From Lepidurus packardi (Eukaryota > Arthropoda > Branchiopoda > Notostraca > Triopsidae): a stretch of DNA of 64,000 nt. The translations under genes were made by a program, and so were the position numbers. The stretch spans positions 8,552,790 through 8,616,789 of the forward strand of contig JAKZAN010000002.1 of NCBI GenBank assembly GCA_023053545.1, in the 5' to 3' direction. The notes below the pieces were generated by a model. That model searched no databases. It was not told where the DNA came from and was given only the letters and a program-made list of their open reading frames with translations. The number at the start of each line of letters is the position of its first letter. The stretch's first letter is position 1. Shown here one piece after another: positions 22,692 to 34,662 of the stretch.

Positions 22692-22825
22692 TGGTTCCTA
22701 TACTCATATTCGAAAATGTGAAGCTCCGGCATCACGAGCTCGAATATCGGGGATAGGAAACCGAGCATGGGAGTTGGGAACAGGGAAAGGGGCGAGGCTC
22801 TCAATTTTTCCCAATTTTTGAAGGG
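22692..22825. repeat. interspersed repeat, copy 2 (SINE-type body)
   Basis: Direct repeat of 22048-22172, 50 bp after the tRNA-like head. The two copies plus the head suggest a short retroposed family. No A-rich tail or target-site duplication was clear. Confidence 0.7.
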
Positions 22826-23149
22826 GACCCCCTTGATACAGCATTATTCCTTATGGAGAAAAGCCCTGAAAACGCTTTTCCAGCTAGAAAAGGAGCCACG
22901 CCCACTTTTGGATCCAAACTACCAATAGGATTCGTCCTTTTGCATAGGCCGCACCTCTTTTTTAGCGGAATTTTAGGGAAAATCGCTCACAAATTTATAA
23001 AATTTTCGCTTTTATTTCAACAAATTACAAATCATACAATAAAAAGGAAATGTTTTGGAAACTATATTTTGCGGGGAACGTTTCGGTACAACAAATAAGC
23101 AAGGAATTAAGGGGGAAGCAAAACAAATCATATGCATAGTTTTAGAATT

Positions 23150-24225
23150 ATTAGATCACCACCCACACTAAAATCCTTTCCGGCCCTTTCAAGTCTTCCA
23201 GCAGATGACGCAACTGGTCAAAACGTAGCTGTAGTTGTTTCTTTCGCTCAGCTTGCCGTTTCAAAAATCCTCTGTCAGTGACTAAAAAAGATTAATGAAG
23301 AATATACAGTAACACCCATAAAACATTCAGTAGCAGTTAATAAAATAAAACAAGACACTCACTTCGAACTTCCGTGGAACTGCCCGCTCTTCATGCTTCC
23401 TTAAAAACGAGTACGTGTCCGCCTCAATACTGGCCGTTTCCATTTGCTCCCAAAGTTCAACTGGCTGCTTGGCTAATCCTTGTGCGCGCACTTGGTAGCC
23501 GACACTGAGCGTCCGTAACCTTTTTCCCAATTTTGTGGCTTTCTTCGCTTCACGGGCCATATGCCCCCGGTTAATACCCACTCCAGCTTTTACAGCTTAC
23601 ACTTCTGGAGTGAGTACCGGTTACGCCTGTAATCAAACAAAGTTTGACGTCAGTGAAATCATTGCGAACATGATTTGCAGCAGAGCGACTCTTACCTGAT
23701 CCAAACTTTCTAGAGCCATATGTTCATAAAGATGAGCGTCCAAATACGCTTGGCATACCAAGTTATCTATGCCTTTTCCCTTCTTTTTACTCTGGGTTGT
23801 GCAATCCTTTGAAATGGAGCACCGCAATCATTCCCTGCTTGAATCAGCTCTTCTGCCTAACAAAAGGTTTGTCATTTTTCCATTATAAATTACCATTATT
23901 ACATCCTTATTTATATTTGAAATTAAATAACCTTCTGCCAGGTTGATGATCTGCCCTGAAGGATCTGCACTGAAGCATTGCGGGCGAATTCGCATAATAG
24001 GGACATGGTAAACCGCGTTGGATCACTTGAGATCGTTCCACTTGAACTACAATAAGCTAAAACGAAATCCAATTTATCGAAATATTACACGCATTGAAAA
24101 AGTAACTTACATTTCGCTTTCCTGTCCGATTCGAGACAAGCATCAACGTCAGCTTCGTCTTCCACCAAGAGTCTCGGTTCACCGTCGTAAACATATTTCA
24201 TGTCTTCCTCTTTGTAAAGTAATCT
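23150..24225 (-). pseudogene. broken C-terminal copy of CDC5L (spliceosomal Myb protein)
   Basis: Pieces on the minus strand match the second half of CDC5L in order: EPRLLVEDEADVDA (near 24150), QRGLPCPYYANS (near 24010), AEELIQAG then MIAVLHFKGLHNPE in another frame (near 23800), INRGHMAREAKKATKLGKRL to LRKHEERAVPRKFE (23345-23580), and RQAERKKQLQLRFDQL (near 23230). The frame changes several times. One break is at a run of five T where six would restore the frame, and an in-frame stop lies in the stretch that should read SRYTRA...SLEKRLE. The N-terminal Myb repeats are absent from the sequence upstream. Some splice borders survive, so it was copied from genomic DNA, not from mRNA. CDC5L is essential, so an intact copy is expected elsewhere. 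Confidence 0.7.
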
Positions 24226-26250
24226 TGAAAATGGCTATGAAATCTTTGTGATCGATCTTCGGTTGACTTCAAAATAGGCTTCTATTTGCTTGCCTGAAAG
24301 AGAAACAATAAGTATTAAAAACTTATAAGCGTAAATTTAAAGTGTTAAAACCATCACACCGAAGCTCCCCGTGACCTTTAACTGAAATCGGAATTAACCT
24401 CTTGGTGCAGGGTTGCATGTTCCTCTTCACCTTCATTTCGACACCGAAAACTAGAAGAAAAGAGAAAAATATCAGTACGCATGAAATCAATTCATTAACA
24501 AAGTGTAAGACTTACAAAACTTGAAATAAGTAAGGCCCACAAACACATTCGCAGAGGAAATCACCCCAAAACGAGTGCGAAAACAGAAACCGTGTGAAAA
24601 CCCACTTCACTTTGGAAAATGATAAAACGTGTCCAGATGCGCGTTTGTAGACTTCCGATGACACACAAAAGAACAATAGCACAAGTTGCACGCGTTTGAG
24701 ACGTTGGCCAAGTCGACCTCACTTCCTTTTTTTTTTTGCTACGAGACATCGTATGAACGTCGCATGAACACCCAATTGTCATCCTCTCCACTTTTCGCCA
24801 CATTTCACCCACTTTATTCGGTCAACGTTACCAAAGGTCCTGCAACGAAACGTGAAGTAGGAAACAAGTTAGTCGGAAATGTATACAAATGAGTCAAAAC
24901 TAAACCTTAAAACTGACGTTTTGTTTACAATCAAAAACATTTTCTGAATCTCTTCAAATTTTTTCATCTTAGCATTAAAATAAAAAAAAATAGTTTGAAT
25001 TTTCAACATTCTTCATGAAAATGTTTTCGAAAATCAAAAGAGAAGGAAAATTCCTCAAAATTAAAATTTTGTTTTAACCAACGTCTTGGGGACCTCGATC
25101 TCGCCAGCCCTGGCTCCCAAATGTTGACTTGGGCGTCGGCAGACAATCTTGAAAACACCTTGGAATTGAAGAAATCTCACCCAGGGACCAAAAGAAGCAA
25201 CAGAACTAGGGCTGAAGTTCGACGAACGCGACGGCTGAGGGAAAGAGACATATTTTTTTAAAGGGAACGAAGGAATCAAAAGTATCAGTCAAATCCTTCC
25301 ACCGAAGAATCATTCCATACCTGCCTGGGCTGCGTTCTTCAGTAAAGTCTCCCAAATCCATTGACCACCCGTTGACCACAGAAGAGCTTCGTTGTTACCA
25401 ATTCCTAATGAATATTGTTATCAAATACTTCGTTGTTACCAATTACTAATGAATGCCAATAACAAAACTTTTTCCGGACCAGGAAATGATGGAAGTTGCG
25501 GCGAAAGTCCTATAACGGCCAACAACACTGCAACTCCTGGCATACCTGTTCCTCCTGATTCCCACAGAAGGTTAAGTAGCTACCTCCAAGTAGCAGACTA
25601 TTAGGTTATCAGACTAAAGTTGCAAATTTTGTCGACTGCAAAGCATGACGTAAGGCAGGGGTGAAGTAGGCTGAAGTAGACCCAACACTTTTCTTTTTAG
25701 TGGCGTAGGCATGACCACCCTTTTGCCAAACACCACACTTAACACTTTAAACTTGAATTGATTTCATGTTTTCAGAGATAACACTTAATCCGATTGGTAA
25801 CGTTAACTCACTTTGTTATAAAGCTTAACTACTAGCTTAAAAACATCGCTGTGGAATAAACACATCTGCACTGACTGCTTGCTGGGAAGCAACTGGCGTT
25901 TTTAGGGGTGTTTCAGGGTGCACATCAGTTCAGCGGCAACAAACTTGTGAATTCGTTCTTTTGAACTTGTCCGGACACGTTTTGGTGTTCATACGAAATA
26001 TGCAAATATGCTAATATGCTTTCACGATTTTAAAACAGAAAACTTTTTAAAGGAACTTGCACGAGTGTTTTTCTGGCTCTAACCAAAGGGAAAAGCCAAG
26101 AAAATAATTAAGTTAAATAAATAATTAAGTTTTTAAGGAATTAAGAATTGTTTTAAGATAAAATATAAGAATTCATAATTGGTGCTTGGAATTGATTTTG
26201 TTTTATAGAAAAGAGGAGTAAACATGTATGTGGATTCCAGCACAATATTT
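24226..26250. other. intergenic, no supported gene
   Basis: Continues the decayed region. At 25388-25455 a motif CTTCGTTGTTACCAATT is tandemly duplicated (about 40-bp unit). Short open frames (24561-24812, 25061-25279, 25392-25604) show no recognisable domain. Confidence 0.4.
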
Positions 26251-26280
26251 TGCTAGTTATAGCGTACGCTATAACTAGCA
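26251..26280. repeat. perfect 30-bp palindrome
   Basis: TGCTAGTTATAGCGT followed directly by its exact reverse complement, no loop. It can form a cruciform. A second, related palindrome lies 22 bp further on, sharing the motif AGTTATA. Confidence 0.9.
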
Positions 26281-26302
26281 ATAACTATAACTAGAATAGC
26301 TA

Positions 26303-26328
26303 GAATATAACTAACGTTAGTTATATTC
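26303..26328. repeat. perfect 26-bp palindrome
   Basis: GAATATAACTAAC followed directly by its reverse complement. Between the two palindromes are further partial copies of ATAACTA and CTAGAATA, so the block 26251-26328 is made from one short motif in both orientations. Confidence 0.9.
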
Positions 26329-26619
26329 AGCTCTCGATGTTGTCAGCAACTGTGTTATATCGCCAAATTTGGCGACTTGTTAACAAGATTCGGCGAGTAT
26401 TTTATGGTAACTCGCGCTGAAAAGAAAGCTGTAGGGATTGAGAAAAAATCCAACAGAAACTTTGCCGAAAACATGAATCCCCCACAAATATTCACGTTTA
26501 ATTTTAAATGAAATATCTTAAACAGTTGCTATACAGTCTGTTGCCTTTTCCGTATTTTTTCATTATTTACTAAATGCACGTAATGTACATTCAAAAACGC
26601 ACGATTAGCTGCATAATAA

Positions 26620-26855
26620 TTGACGCGTTTTGGAATCATACGTGTTACAAGCTTCTGGACAGTACCGACAGGTGGTTATTGAGTAAGGTTATGCAAGTTT
26701 AGGTTAAGACCTAAACTTGGGACGGGTCCAGTCCCGTCCCTTGCACCCGAAACGCGTCTTTTCTAGGAAAGGGTCCATAGCTCCTGATCCTGAAACATGT
26801 GCCTTTCCTCAACAAACTCCTTGTTGAACTTGTTACTAAGGTGGCAGCACGGACT
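26620..26855 (-). pseudogene. degenerate second copy of the orphan 3' exon
   Basis: Read on the minus strand, CTCGTTTT...AACAAGGAGTTTGTTGAGG matches the exon at 21836-21946, then about 140 bp of unrelated sequence containing near-palindromes (AAGTTTAGGT...ACCTAAACTT and GGGACGGG...CCCGTCCC) intervenes, and the match resumes with CACCTGTCGGTACTG through GACGCGTT. The reading frame is broken. The shared end shows that the two copies derive from a common sequence that included the 3' flank. Confidence 0.6.
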
Positions 26856-27096
26856 GGTTAAAAACGAGAAAAAACGTGATCCCTAAAAGCGTCCTTTAGT
26901 TACATGTCTTGGCTTGTAATCCGAACATTTACTTCATAAGTCCGGTAGATGGCCTATGCCGCATTGTGGTTCGCGTTCAAATTTTTGCCAAACATCTTTC
27001 AAACTTTAGAGCAGTTATGTTCTGGCAGAAAAGTGTTTTGCACTTTGTACTGGAAGGTACCTATCGTAAGAAGAAAAGTAATTACTTAAGTTGAAA

Positions 27097-28181
27097 ATGT
27101 TGCGAAAACTCGCGACTAGAACAAGTAATATTTAATAACGAAGGTACTTTCATTTTAAGTTAAACTTTATTTTCACTCCAGTATCAACGTCATGTCACAT
27201 ACGGCAAAGTACAAGTGTGCCGAAGCAAGCAGCACAAGTTGCTCTTGAAGAGCATGTTATGTCCAAAGAAAGTCCTCAAGTGACGAATCCATACGCTCAG
27301 CATAGATTTATTTACCCTGAATTTCTACCTGAAACAAAATCAGAATGGAGGAACCGTTTGCGCGAACGTCTCGAACGAACAGACATGCTGAAGCGTAGGA
27401 ATGTTCTTGAGATTCCTGAATTTTACGTGGGGAGCATCGTAGCAGTTACCGTTACTGATCCCAATGCTGTTAATAAGAGCAATCGTTTCGTTGGAATTTG
27501 CATCCAAAGGGGGGGAGTAGGTCTGCGATCCTTCTTCATACTAAGGAACGTTGTTGATCATCAAGGTAAATATTGTAACTATTCCAGGTATACTCTTATA
27601 ATTTGACTGTTTTGAAGGTGTGGAAATCATGTATGAATTATATTCTCCGCTTTTCTGCCAAGTTGAAGTACTGCGTTTAGAAAAACGACTGGACGAGTCT
27701 TTACTTTATCTTCGTGATGCCTTGCCCGAATATAGTACATTTCCCTTTGGCATGGAAGCCGAGCCGCATTTAGAAGGCATGGAAGTACCCACAAATCCCA
27801 TTAAAGTACCTCTTTTAATTTATACTTACCGTGTCTCAACTACATGGTAATTTATAGGTCAAGTTACGACCAAGGCCATGGGTGGACCGATGGGAACGAC
27901 AGAATTTGCAAGGTGTCCAGGACTTAGGTCTCAAAGAAAGCTTTTACAAAAGAGCAGAAGAATTGGCAAAACCATGGGAAAAATACGATCTTATGAAGGA
28001 CTACAGGTGATGCCTACCGGGGACTGTATAGGTCTATAATGTTGCTCTCATTTTTAGATCGAATATACCTGAAGAGGAGCAGATTCAGATATATTCTGAG
28101 ATTCACCCAGTTTTGCAGCAACAGGAGCAGGCTAAGCGAAACATGCGTCGTCGAAAAACTAATGTTCCTGTTAAAGGCTAA
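27097..28181 (+). CDS. MRPL19: mitochondrial large-subunit ribosomal protein bL19m
   Basis: Component of the mitochondrial 39S ribosomal subunit. Five exons: 27097-27124, 27182-27565, 27618-27805, 27858-28006 and 28058-28181, giving 290 residues (human 292). A tiny first exon supplies the start of a basic mitochondrial presequence (MLRKLATRTISTSCHIRQST). The bL19 core follows: RRNVLEIPEFYVGSIVAVT, SNRFVGICIQRGGVGLRSFF, ILRNVVDHQGVEIMYELYSP, LEKRLDESLLYLRDALPEYS. The mitochondrial-specific tail has KLRPRPWVDRWER and KPWEKYDLMKDY. The start was chosen because it alone gives a targeting signal in frame. AATAAA at 28221 probably ends the transcript. It converges on RPL12. Confidence 0.96.
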
Positions 28182-28583
28182 CGTGTAACAGCAAAAGTGA
28201 ACAATGGAGTTATCAAGTCAAATAAAACGATTTAGTAAATAACGTGACAAAGTAAAGTTAGAGAAAAAATAGGAGTAATTTTATCCTGTATTCACGCGAC
28301 CAAATAACCTGAAAGGTAAGTTAAGTCAGTAAGATAAACGAATCTTAACATGATTTGGCTTTGAATGGTTGCTCCGGAAACGCATGCGAGATACAGATAA
28401 ACAATACCTGTATTTCGCATTTATTTACAGGAGTGGACGGGATGCCAACCCCAACCAAGCCAGACAGAAGAACTTGGAATCAAGTCTAACTGTGTGAATC
28501 TTTCTAACTCAATAGATTGCAGTTCTTCATGTCTGGCTGACTTACCAATCGCAAATCCAAGATAGCATCCCCCAAGACGATAT
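28182..28583. other. intergenic between convergent MRPL19 and RPL12
   Basis: Contains 3' UTRs of both genes; AATAAA at 28221 on the plus strand. No other feature. Confidence 0.6.
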
Positions 28584-29457
28584 CTATTCATCAGGCAGTT
28601 CAATTTCACCATTGTTGAGCGCGGTGTTAACATCACGTGGGCTCTTGCCATCAATGGTGCATCCAACGGACTATAAAAGAGGTTGTCATAACTGGCAGTA
28701 GTGTAAACTTGTTTACCATAGCCGTTCCCAGGATTTCCTTTACGGTTCCGGATAGCTTACGAGCCATTGATCTTTGGCGCATAATCTTGGCAATGTTGAC
28801 GACGTCATCGAAACTGATATTGCCGTTGTGCTTGACTTAAAGAGGGTAATAATTAGTATTTATAGGTTGTATAAGTACCACGCTTACTGTTCTTTTGCTT
28901 CTTGCGATCACGAGGGGGTTCTTTCAAGGCCTTGATGATGAGGGAGGACGCAGAAGGTACCACGGAAATCGTAGCTTGACGGTTCTGAATGGTCAGTTGA
29001 ACTGTGATCTTCAAACCTTTCCAGTCAGCGGTGGCTTTCGCAATGTCTTCACCGACCTTCTTGGGAGACTAAACACAGGATACAAAATTAGCTGTGTGTA
29101 AATAATCGTTACAATTATAAATTTACTAGACCGAGCGGTCCAATCTTCGGGGCTAAAGAAGATGTAGCACCGATTTCTCCGCCGACAGCTCGGAGGCAAA
29201 CTGAAATAGAAAAAAGTTGAAAATGTTATTTTGCTTTTACTACACTCCCGTGATAATTCTGTCATGATAATAGGGATGAACAAGCAACAATAACACTAGC
29301 GTATGGTATCTTTAACCAATGTTAATGAGAAAACTGAGATAGGATTGGATTGTAAAACAATAACAACGTGGTTTCGAAACTTGAAAAAGTCGAAATAATT
29401 AAAAATGAAGCTCTACTTACTAACTTTGACTTCGGTAGGGTCAAACTTGGGCGGCAT
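28584..29457 (-). CDS. RPL12: 60S ribosomal protein L12 (uL11)
   Basis: Cytosolic large-subunit protein at the base of the P stalk. Five minus-strand exons: 29421-29457, 29127-29200, 28888-29068, 28717-28835 and 28584-28670. They give 165 residues, exactly the usual eukaryotic length. Landmarks: [121 protein letters not shown]. Identity is secure. Confidence 0.98.
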
Positions 29458-30318
29458 GTTGGATTTTTATATAGTTTATGCACCGATTAAAGTGGATAAA
29501 TTCAGCCGACCAAACTTGGATGGCAAATTACTCGAGAGACAGGGAACCAAGAAGGAAAGCCTGGATTGATAGCTACCAACGCTGAAACGTACACGACGTA
29601 TTTTAGGAACGGTTTCTACTTTTGGGCACTACGTAAATAGGGGCGTCAAATTTGAAAAGAAAGTTTTGATATTGAGAACACATTAACGCAGACGTTACTT
29701 TCAAATTTTAATGTTTGTAGTAGCTGTATGTTAAAAATATCAATAAGTTACATATATTTCCAGCGTAAAATCGCTGCTAACTTCCATTCCTTTGCTATAA
29801 GAGTCGAGCGATACAGGTTAATACAGAAACTACGATAAAGAAAAGAAAGCGAACGTAATGCCTTTTACAACTTGTAGATGGAAATTAAATGTTTCATGTA
29901 AAACAATATTTATTTACAATTATTTGATATTCATATTGTAACTTATGCTTAAGCATATCGAAAAAAATGAATTTGACCAATGATATATTGCACTTGTAAG
30001 TTTTATTACACATTAACTTAACGATAAACTTAAAGCGAAATAAAGCGAAAGTAAATATTCACCATAAACCCACACTTCCGTAACCGCATCGCACCGCAGT
30101 GGATACTTAACTTCTTCCATCCATGAACCTATTCTTTCTTTGTTTTGCTACTTAATAATTTACTGTCTTTCTAATAAGCCGGGCTAAAGATTTCACATAA
30201 TGTCATGTTTTTAATAGTAACGCAAGTTACGTCACCCGTAGGTCGAAGGAAACGCTGCTGAGCTAATTGTTGTACCCAAGACGGCAGTCAAACCAACTCG
30301 CCGTAAATCCTCGCTATA
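29458..30318. other. intergenic
   Basis: Upstream region of RPL12 followed by AT-rich sequence. No supported gene or repeat. Confidence 0.45.
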
Positions 30319-31039
30319 TTGAGCGAACCCAGATTTTTCAGATATCTCGAAATTCCTGAAGCCAAAAACTCTGGCAAAGGTAAATCTTGGGTTTCTGGCT
30401 CGGATGGCCGTAATTCTTCACTATGTGCTGAAGAGCCATTTCTTCCTGTTGAGCTTTCACGGGCTGCTTCAGATGTCTCGGAAGAGAAAAATGAGAAACC
30501 CGAAGCAGATGAGGAAAACAGTATTGGTGTTGTTGCTGCAACCAACAAAGAAGTAGTTCCGATTTCGCTTGAAATCCACAAGTTCAGGGCAGTCAGTAAG
30601 CTCTAAATTTTTGCAAAATAGGAGGGAAAGCCCAAGAACCGGAAATGAAAGCCAGTCGAGCCAGAACCATAAATATATTTTCCAAGGGAATGAAGAGGAA
30701 TATTATTATCATTCCTTCAATGGAAGAAGAATCCGAAAAGAAGAAAGAGGAAGAGCCCGACAAGCGTAAAACTTTCAACAAGAAATTCAAAGCCACGTCT
30801 AAGCCAGTTGAAGTACCCAATAACGTCTTTTCTGCCTAGTGCAAAAGCCCCTGCTCCAAAATTTACCCAAGCGGAAGAACGAGGGGTAGGAAGAAGTTGT
30901 TTTAAAATAAACAATATTATTGTTTAAAATAAAAAATATTATACAATCCAAAGTGGCCTCCAAGCAAGACAAAACGGCTGCTAATATACAACAATTGAAA
31001 AAAGAAGCCCGCGAGAAAGACATTCTAAAATACAAATAG
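30319..31039 (+). pseudogene. decayed lysine/glutamate-rich coding sequence, family unknown
   Basis: Three protein-like segments lie in order on the plus strand but in different frames. They are 30319-30606 (acidic, with VSEEKNEKPEADEEN), about 30620-30838 (ARTINIFSKGMKRNIIIIPS then EEESEKKKEEEPDKRKTFNK), and 30839-31039 (AKAPAPKFTQAEERGVGR, then ASKQDKTAANIQQLKKEARE to a TAG). The gaps between them are too short for normal introns here, so frameshifts are likelier. The charged helical composition suggests a nuclear or cytoskeletal protein, but I cannot name it. It could also be a real gene with assembly errors. Confidence 0.35.
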
Positions 31040-33746
31040 CCCTTCTACGTAATCATACGAAATACTAACGTAATTCAACATAAGCTACACAATGTTGCTA
31101 AAAGCTACGAAGTACCGTGACAAAGCTACAAACTACGGTTACTAAGCTAAAACTAGAGTTACAAATCTACAAAGTACCGTCTATAAAACTACAATCTCTG
31201 TAACTGTTATGTTATAAATGAAGCTACAAAGGTTAAAAAATCATAACCGACTCGTCAGGGTATGCGAGGTTCCGAGAAAGTTTGGAAACCCTCCTCCTTA
31301 TTACATGTCGGGACAGTTGGCCGAAGAGGTAGCACCGTTACCTATGAGCACATCGAAAAACTACCCCAGGAATAAGAAGGACGGAACAATTACCTTTGTT
31401 TTGAATGCTCAAGCAAGTCTATAGCTGCTTTGATTAATTTAAGAACTCAATAATAAAATCGTGACTTTTTCTTCGCTTAATTAATTAAAAATAATTTCTT
31501 CGGTTAGTTAATTATTTTTTCTACGCTTAACTAACTAATTAATTACTCAGTTAATATGAATAATTGACACAGGGGTTATTCAGCCAGAACATTTAATTAG
31601 TCTATTCTCTAACATATATTTTTTTTCATTTTTAAACCTTATTCCCCCTTTAATACCAGAGAAGTCCAACGCGTGTTACGTCACTTAGGCTTAGCCAATT
31701 AGCTTAATAACGTAGTAATCACAGTATATAAATAAGCCTTCTCAGTCTTCTCGATATAAGAATAAGTAAACTATGCTAACAATCATAAACTGGTATCTCT
31801 GCTATATACTGTTGTGTATTTATTTACTAATTAATTTATATATCTGAATAACGTACGGGTTGATTTTTCTCCTTTTTCAAGTATGCCTTGACATGGAATG
31901 ATTGCCCAGACAAGCCTGTTCAGTGCCTGTCTCCTTCCTAGTCATGTCTAAAAAAGAAGGAGATTGTCGTTTTGGACGTGTTAAGATCAATGACCGCCCG
32001 TGACCTGAACAAACTACCACCATCTTCCTCGTCTTTAACCGGTTTTTCAAGAGCATTTGCATTGTACGTCGACAGGGAACTCTACGTTTTACGCATTACC
32101 ATAATTACCATATTTCTATCGGCAAGTTAACCCATTTAACATCACATATTCCAAGTTTTAAAAAAGTTCTCATAAGATTGCAATGTTGTTAACTTAATTT
32201 TTCTAAGCTCTTTACAAAAAATCGTAGGGTAAAAAAAGTGCACGTACGTTGATAACCGTTATTTCATGGTTGTTTATAAGCTACTATTAGACGTAACGGT
32301 TTTTATTCTTAATGAGACTTTTTTCTTAAAGGACCTGTTGCTTGGGTTGATAAGCGAGTGTATGTTTATCTATCTATACATCATATAAAGTAAATCTAAT
32401 TTCTAGAAAACGTATACGGAATAAAAGTTACATTTTGAAACAAAGTAAAACAACGTTAATTTCTTTCTGATAAGTTCTTAATTTTAAATTCTCAACATAA
32501 TAAACCATTTAATGCTCCAACTCTGAAGAGCCTGAGATCTCTTTCCTTCTTTAGCAAAGGAACAAATGAACGTTTTTGGTGTATCGACCTTCTAAGCTTA
32601 CTCACAGAAAACCAGCTACACATGTTACGGGTTCAACATCCTACAATCATTTGTATGCAGGTGATTTTTCTTGTGAACTCGCCCGTCTAACCTCTTCGCA
32701 CCTTAACCGACGAGAATGTGACAGGATGGTTTAGTTTCACGTGCAAAATGTGGGTAGTGAGATCTTTTATCCGCAATGACTGGAAGCAATTTGTGTATGC
32801 GAGTACAAACACTTTTAAGTTTATGACTGATGGGAGTCAACTTACTTTGGAGGTTAAACACTACTACGGGAACAGGGACAATGAGCAGACGAAGGCGACG
32901 ACTTAAAAAAAACGATTTGAAAGATGTATAAAAAATCTACCACTTTGGCTACCACTTTGGGTTTAGATTTTTTAAGGCAACCGACGAGCAACCCAAGTTC
33001 AGGGTCGTGTCTGGTTACCACTAGAACCGGTATTGACAATGAAGCCAACGCAATGAAAAATAACTAAAACGCCGCGGGATTTTCACGGACGTCCATAACC
33101 AAGGTTAAACCACTTTTATCCTTTTATATTGTTTTACTCTTTTTTTTTTGCTTTTCGTCATCGTGGTTCTCTAAATTCTTTTTCGTGAATAAAACTAGTT
33201 TGGTAGGAAGAAAGTATTTGGCTTGTAGTTCCATTACTGGGTTAGTAGGATGAAATTTAAAAAATCCGACAGTTTCGCTAATACTTAAAACAAAACTGAG
33301 CAGTGTACACTGAACTCTTGAGGCAATTCAAGACATCACAACGAAACTTGACAAGAAGAAAATAAATTTGTATCACTGGACCTACAATAAAATGAGGAAA
33401 GTAATCAATACTAAATAGCAAATAATTGAGGTTTGAAATGTCCCTGTTACATGAACCAAGTCACTCTACAAGTTTTTGTCTGTGAACATTAAGAACCCGG
33501 TAACCAATATCAATGCAGTTACGCCAATCCAAAGTAGATCTACAGAGCTTAAGGGCAGATCGGTAGATTTTCAAGCAGCCCCCCAGTTGCATGAACTCAC
33601 GAACACAGCCATCCTATGAACATGGAACAAACGAAAGTTCACCAATAAGATCCTTCCGCGTAGACTTGCTGAGTAATGCGCCTCAGTATAAGGTATTACG
33701 GCACATCCATGGTCATCATCCATAAGCTTGGTGAAATCCCCAGGCC
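31040..33746. other. intergenic, partly low-complexity
   Basis: At 31070-31230 the motif AAGCTACAAA/AAAGCTAC recurs irregularly. At 31470-31560 TTAATTA-type repeats occur. The rest, up to the promoter of the first structural gene, shows only short open frames without features. Confidence 0.45.
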
Positions 33747-33754
33747 TTTAAATA
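33747..33754 (+). promoter_or_regulatory. TATA-like box (TTTAAATA)
   Basis: Lies 80 bp before the ATG of the first secreted structural gene. The other three genes of the group have a TATA-type box 105-130 bp before the ATG, which supports this assignment. Confidence 0.5.
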
Positions 33755-33833
33755 CCAGTGCTCCATCCAAGAAATTTTACAGTTTAGTATTTGGACTTTC
33801 AGCAAGTAATTCAGATTCCGGAATTAAACAAAA

Positions 33834-34662
33834 ATGAATAAGTTTGTTACCCTTGCTGTCCTTGTAGCCTGTGTCTATGGAATCCCTATTCCTGACACTG
33901 ACGGTAGGTTATTTATAAAAAAAACGGCCTTTTTCTTTAAGAAAACGTTTTTTGGATTCGTCTTAAATTTGTGTATTTTCCTAGTTTGATAGTGCATTTA
34001 TGTATTCTTTACTTTATTGCTATTTTTATAAACTAGGTGAAAGTAACGGCTGGAATGGCTTCAAAGCACAACCATTCTCAGGAGAACAAATTTTTGCAAG
34101 GGCTGCTGGAATCCAACAAGATCCATTCCTCTTGAATGGAGTTCAGCTCTTAGTAACCTTACCTAATAAGACCGCCAACTCCAACTCCAACTCCAACGGC
34201 AACTTATTTATTCTCGCAGACCCTTCTGCTTACGCCTATAATCCTTATTACGCTCAACCTCAACCTTTTCAGCCATACCCCCTATTCCGTCATGCTCCCC
34301 AGCCATACTACTATGTCCCCTACGAGCAACTCCAACAACGTGCTCCCTTCCCCGCTGAGGCTCAAGCCAATTACGCTGCTCCTTCTTCCGTCGAAGAACA
34401 AATCCAAGGAAGATTCTTTACCGTGCAAGTTCCATCCGATCTGAGCTCTCTGAGCATCACCAAGCCCACTATCTTCGGTTTAAGCAACGCCGCTTCCAAC
34501 TCAGGACTCGGTATCGGCATCACAGGCCTCTCTGGCCTGAACGGTATTTCTGGAGTTGGCACGTCCACTAGCTTGAACACTGCCGCATTAGCCGCATTAG
34601 CTGGAAACAATAACATAGGTATTAATTCCAACGGTGGCCTTTTCATTGGTCAGAAAGGTTAG
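33834..34662 (+). CDS. secreted Tyr/Pro/Gly/Asn-rich structural-type protein 1
   Basis: Two exons (33834-33903, 34037-34662) give 231 residues. The short first exon encodes a signal peptide (MNKFVTLAVLVACVYG), an arrangement typical of arthropod cuticle and eggshell genes. The mature protein has an Asn/Ser run (NSNSNSNGNLFIL), a Tyr/Pro/Gln-rich middle (PYYAQPQPFQPYPLF, QPYYYVPYEQLQQ) and a Gly/Leu/Asn-rich tail (GIGITGLSGLNGISGVG). No cysteines are seen in the mature part. There is no known enzyme domain. Composition suggests an extracellular matrix, cuticle or egg-envelope component; this is inference. AATAAA at 34776 follows the stop by 114 bp. It shares signal peptide type, composition and promoter type with the next three genes. 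Confidence 0.8.

Noticed and set aside
28421-28666. Minus-strand 81-residue frame at the 3' end of RPL12
   Set aside because: Out-of-frame shadow of RPL12 exon 5; the RPL12 frame ends at 28584 with the expected GEIELPDE.
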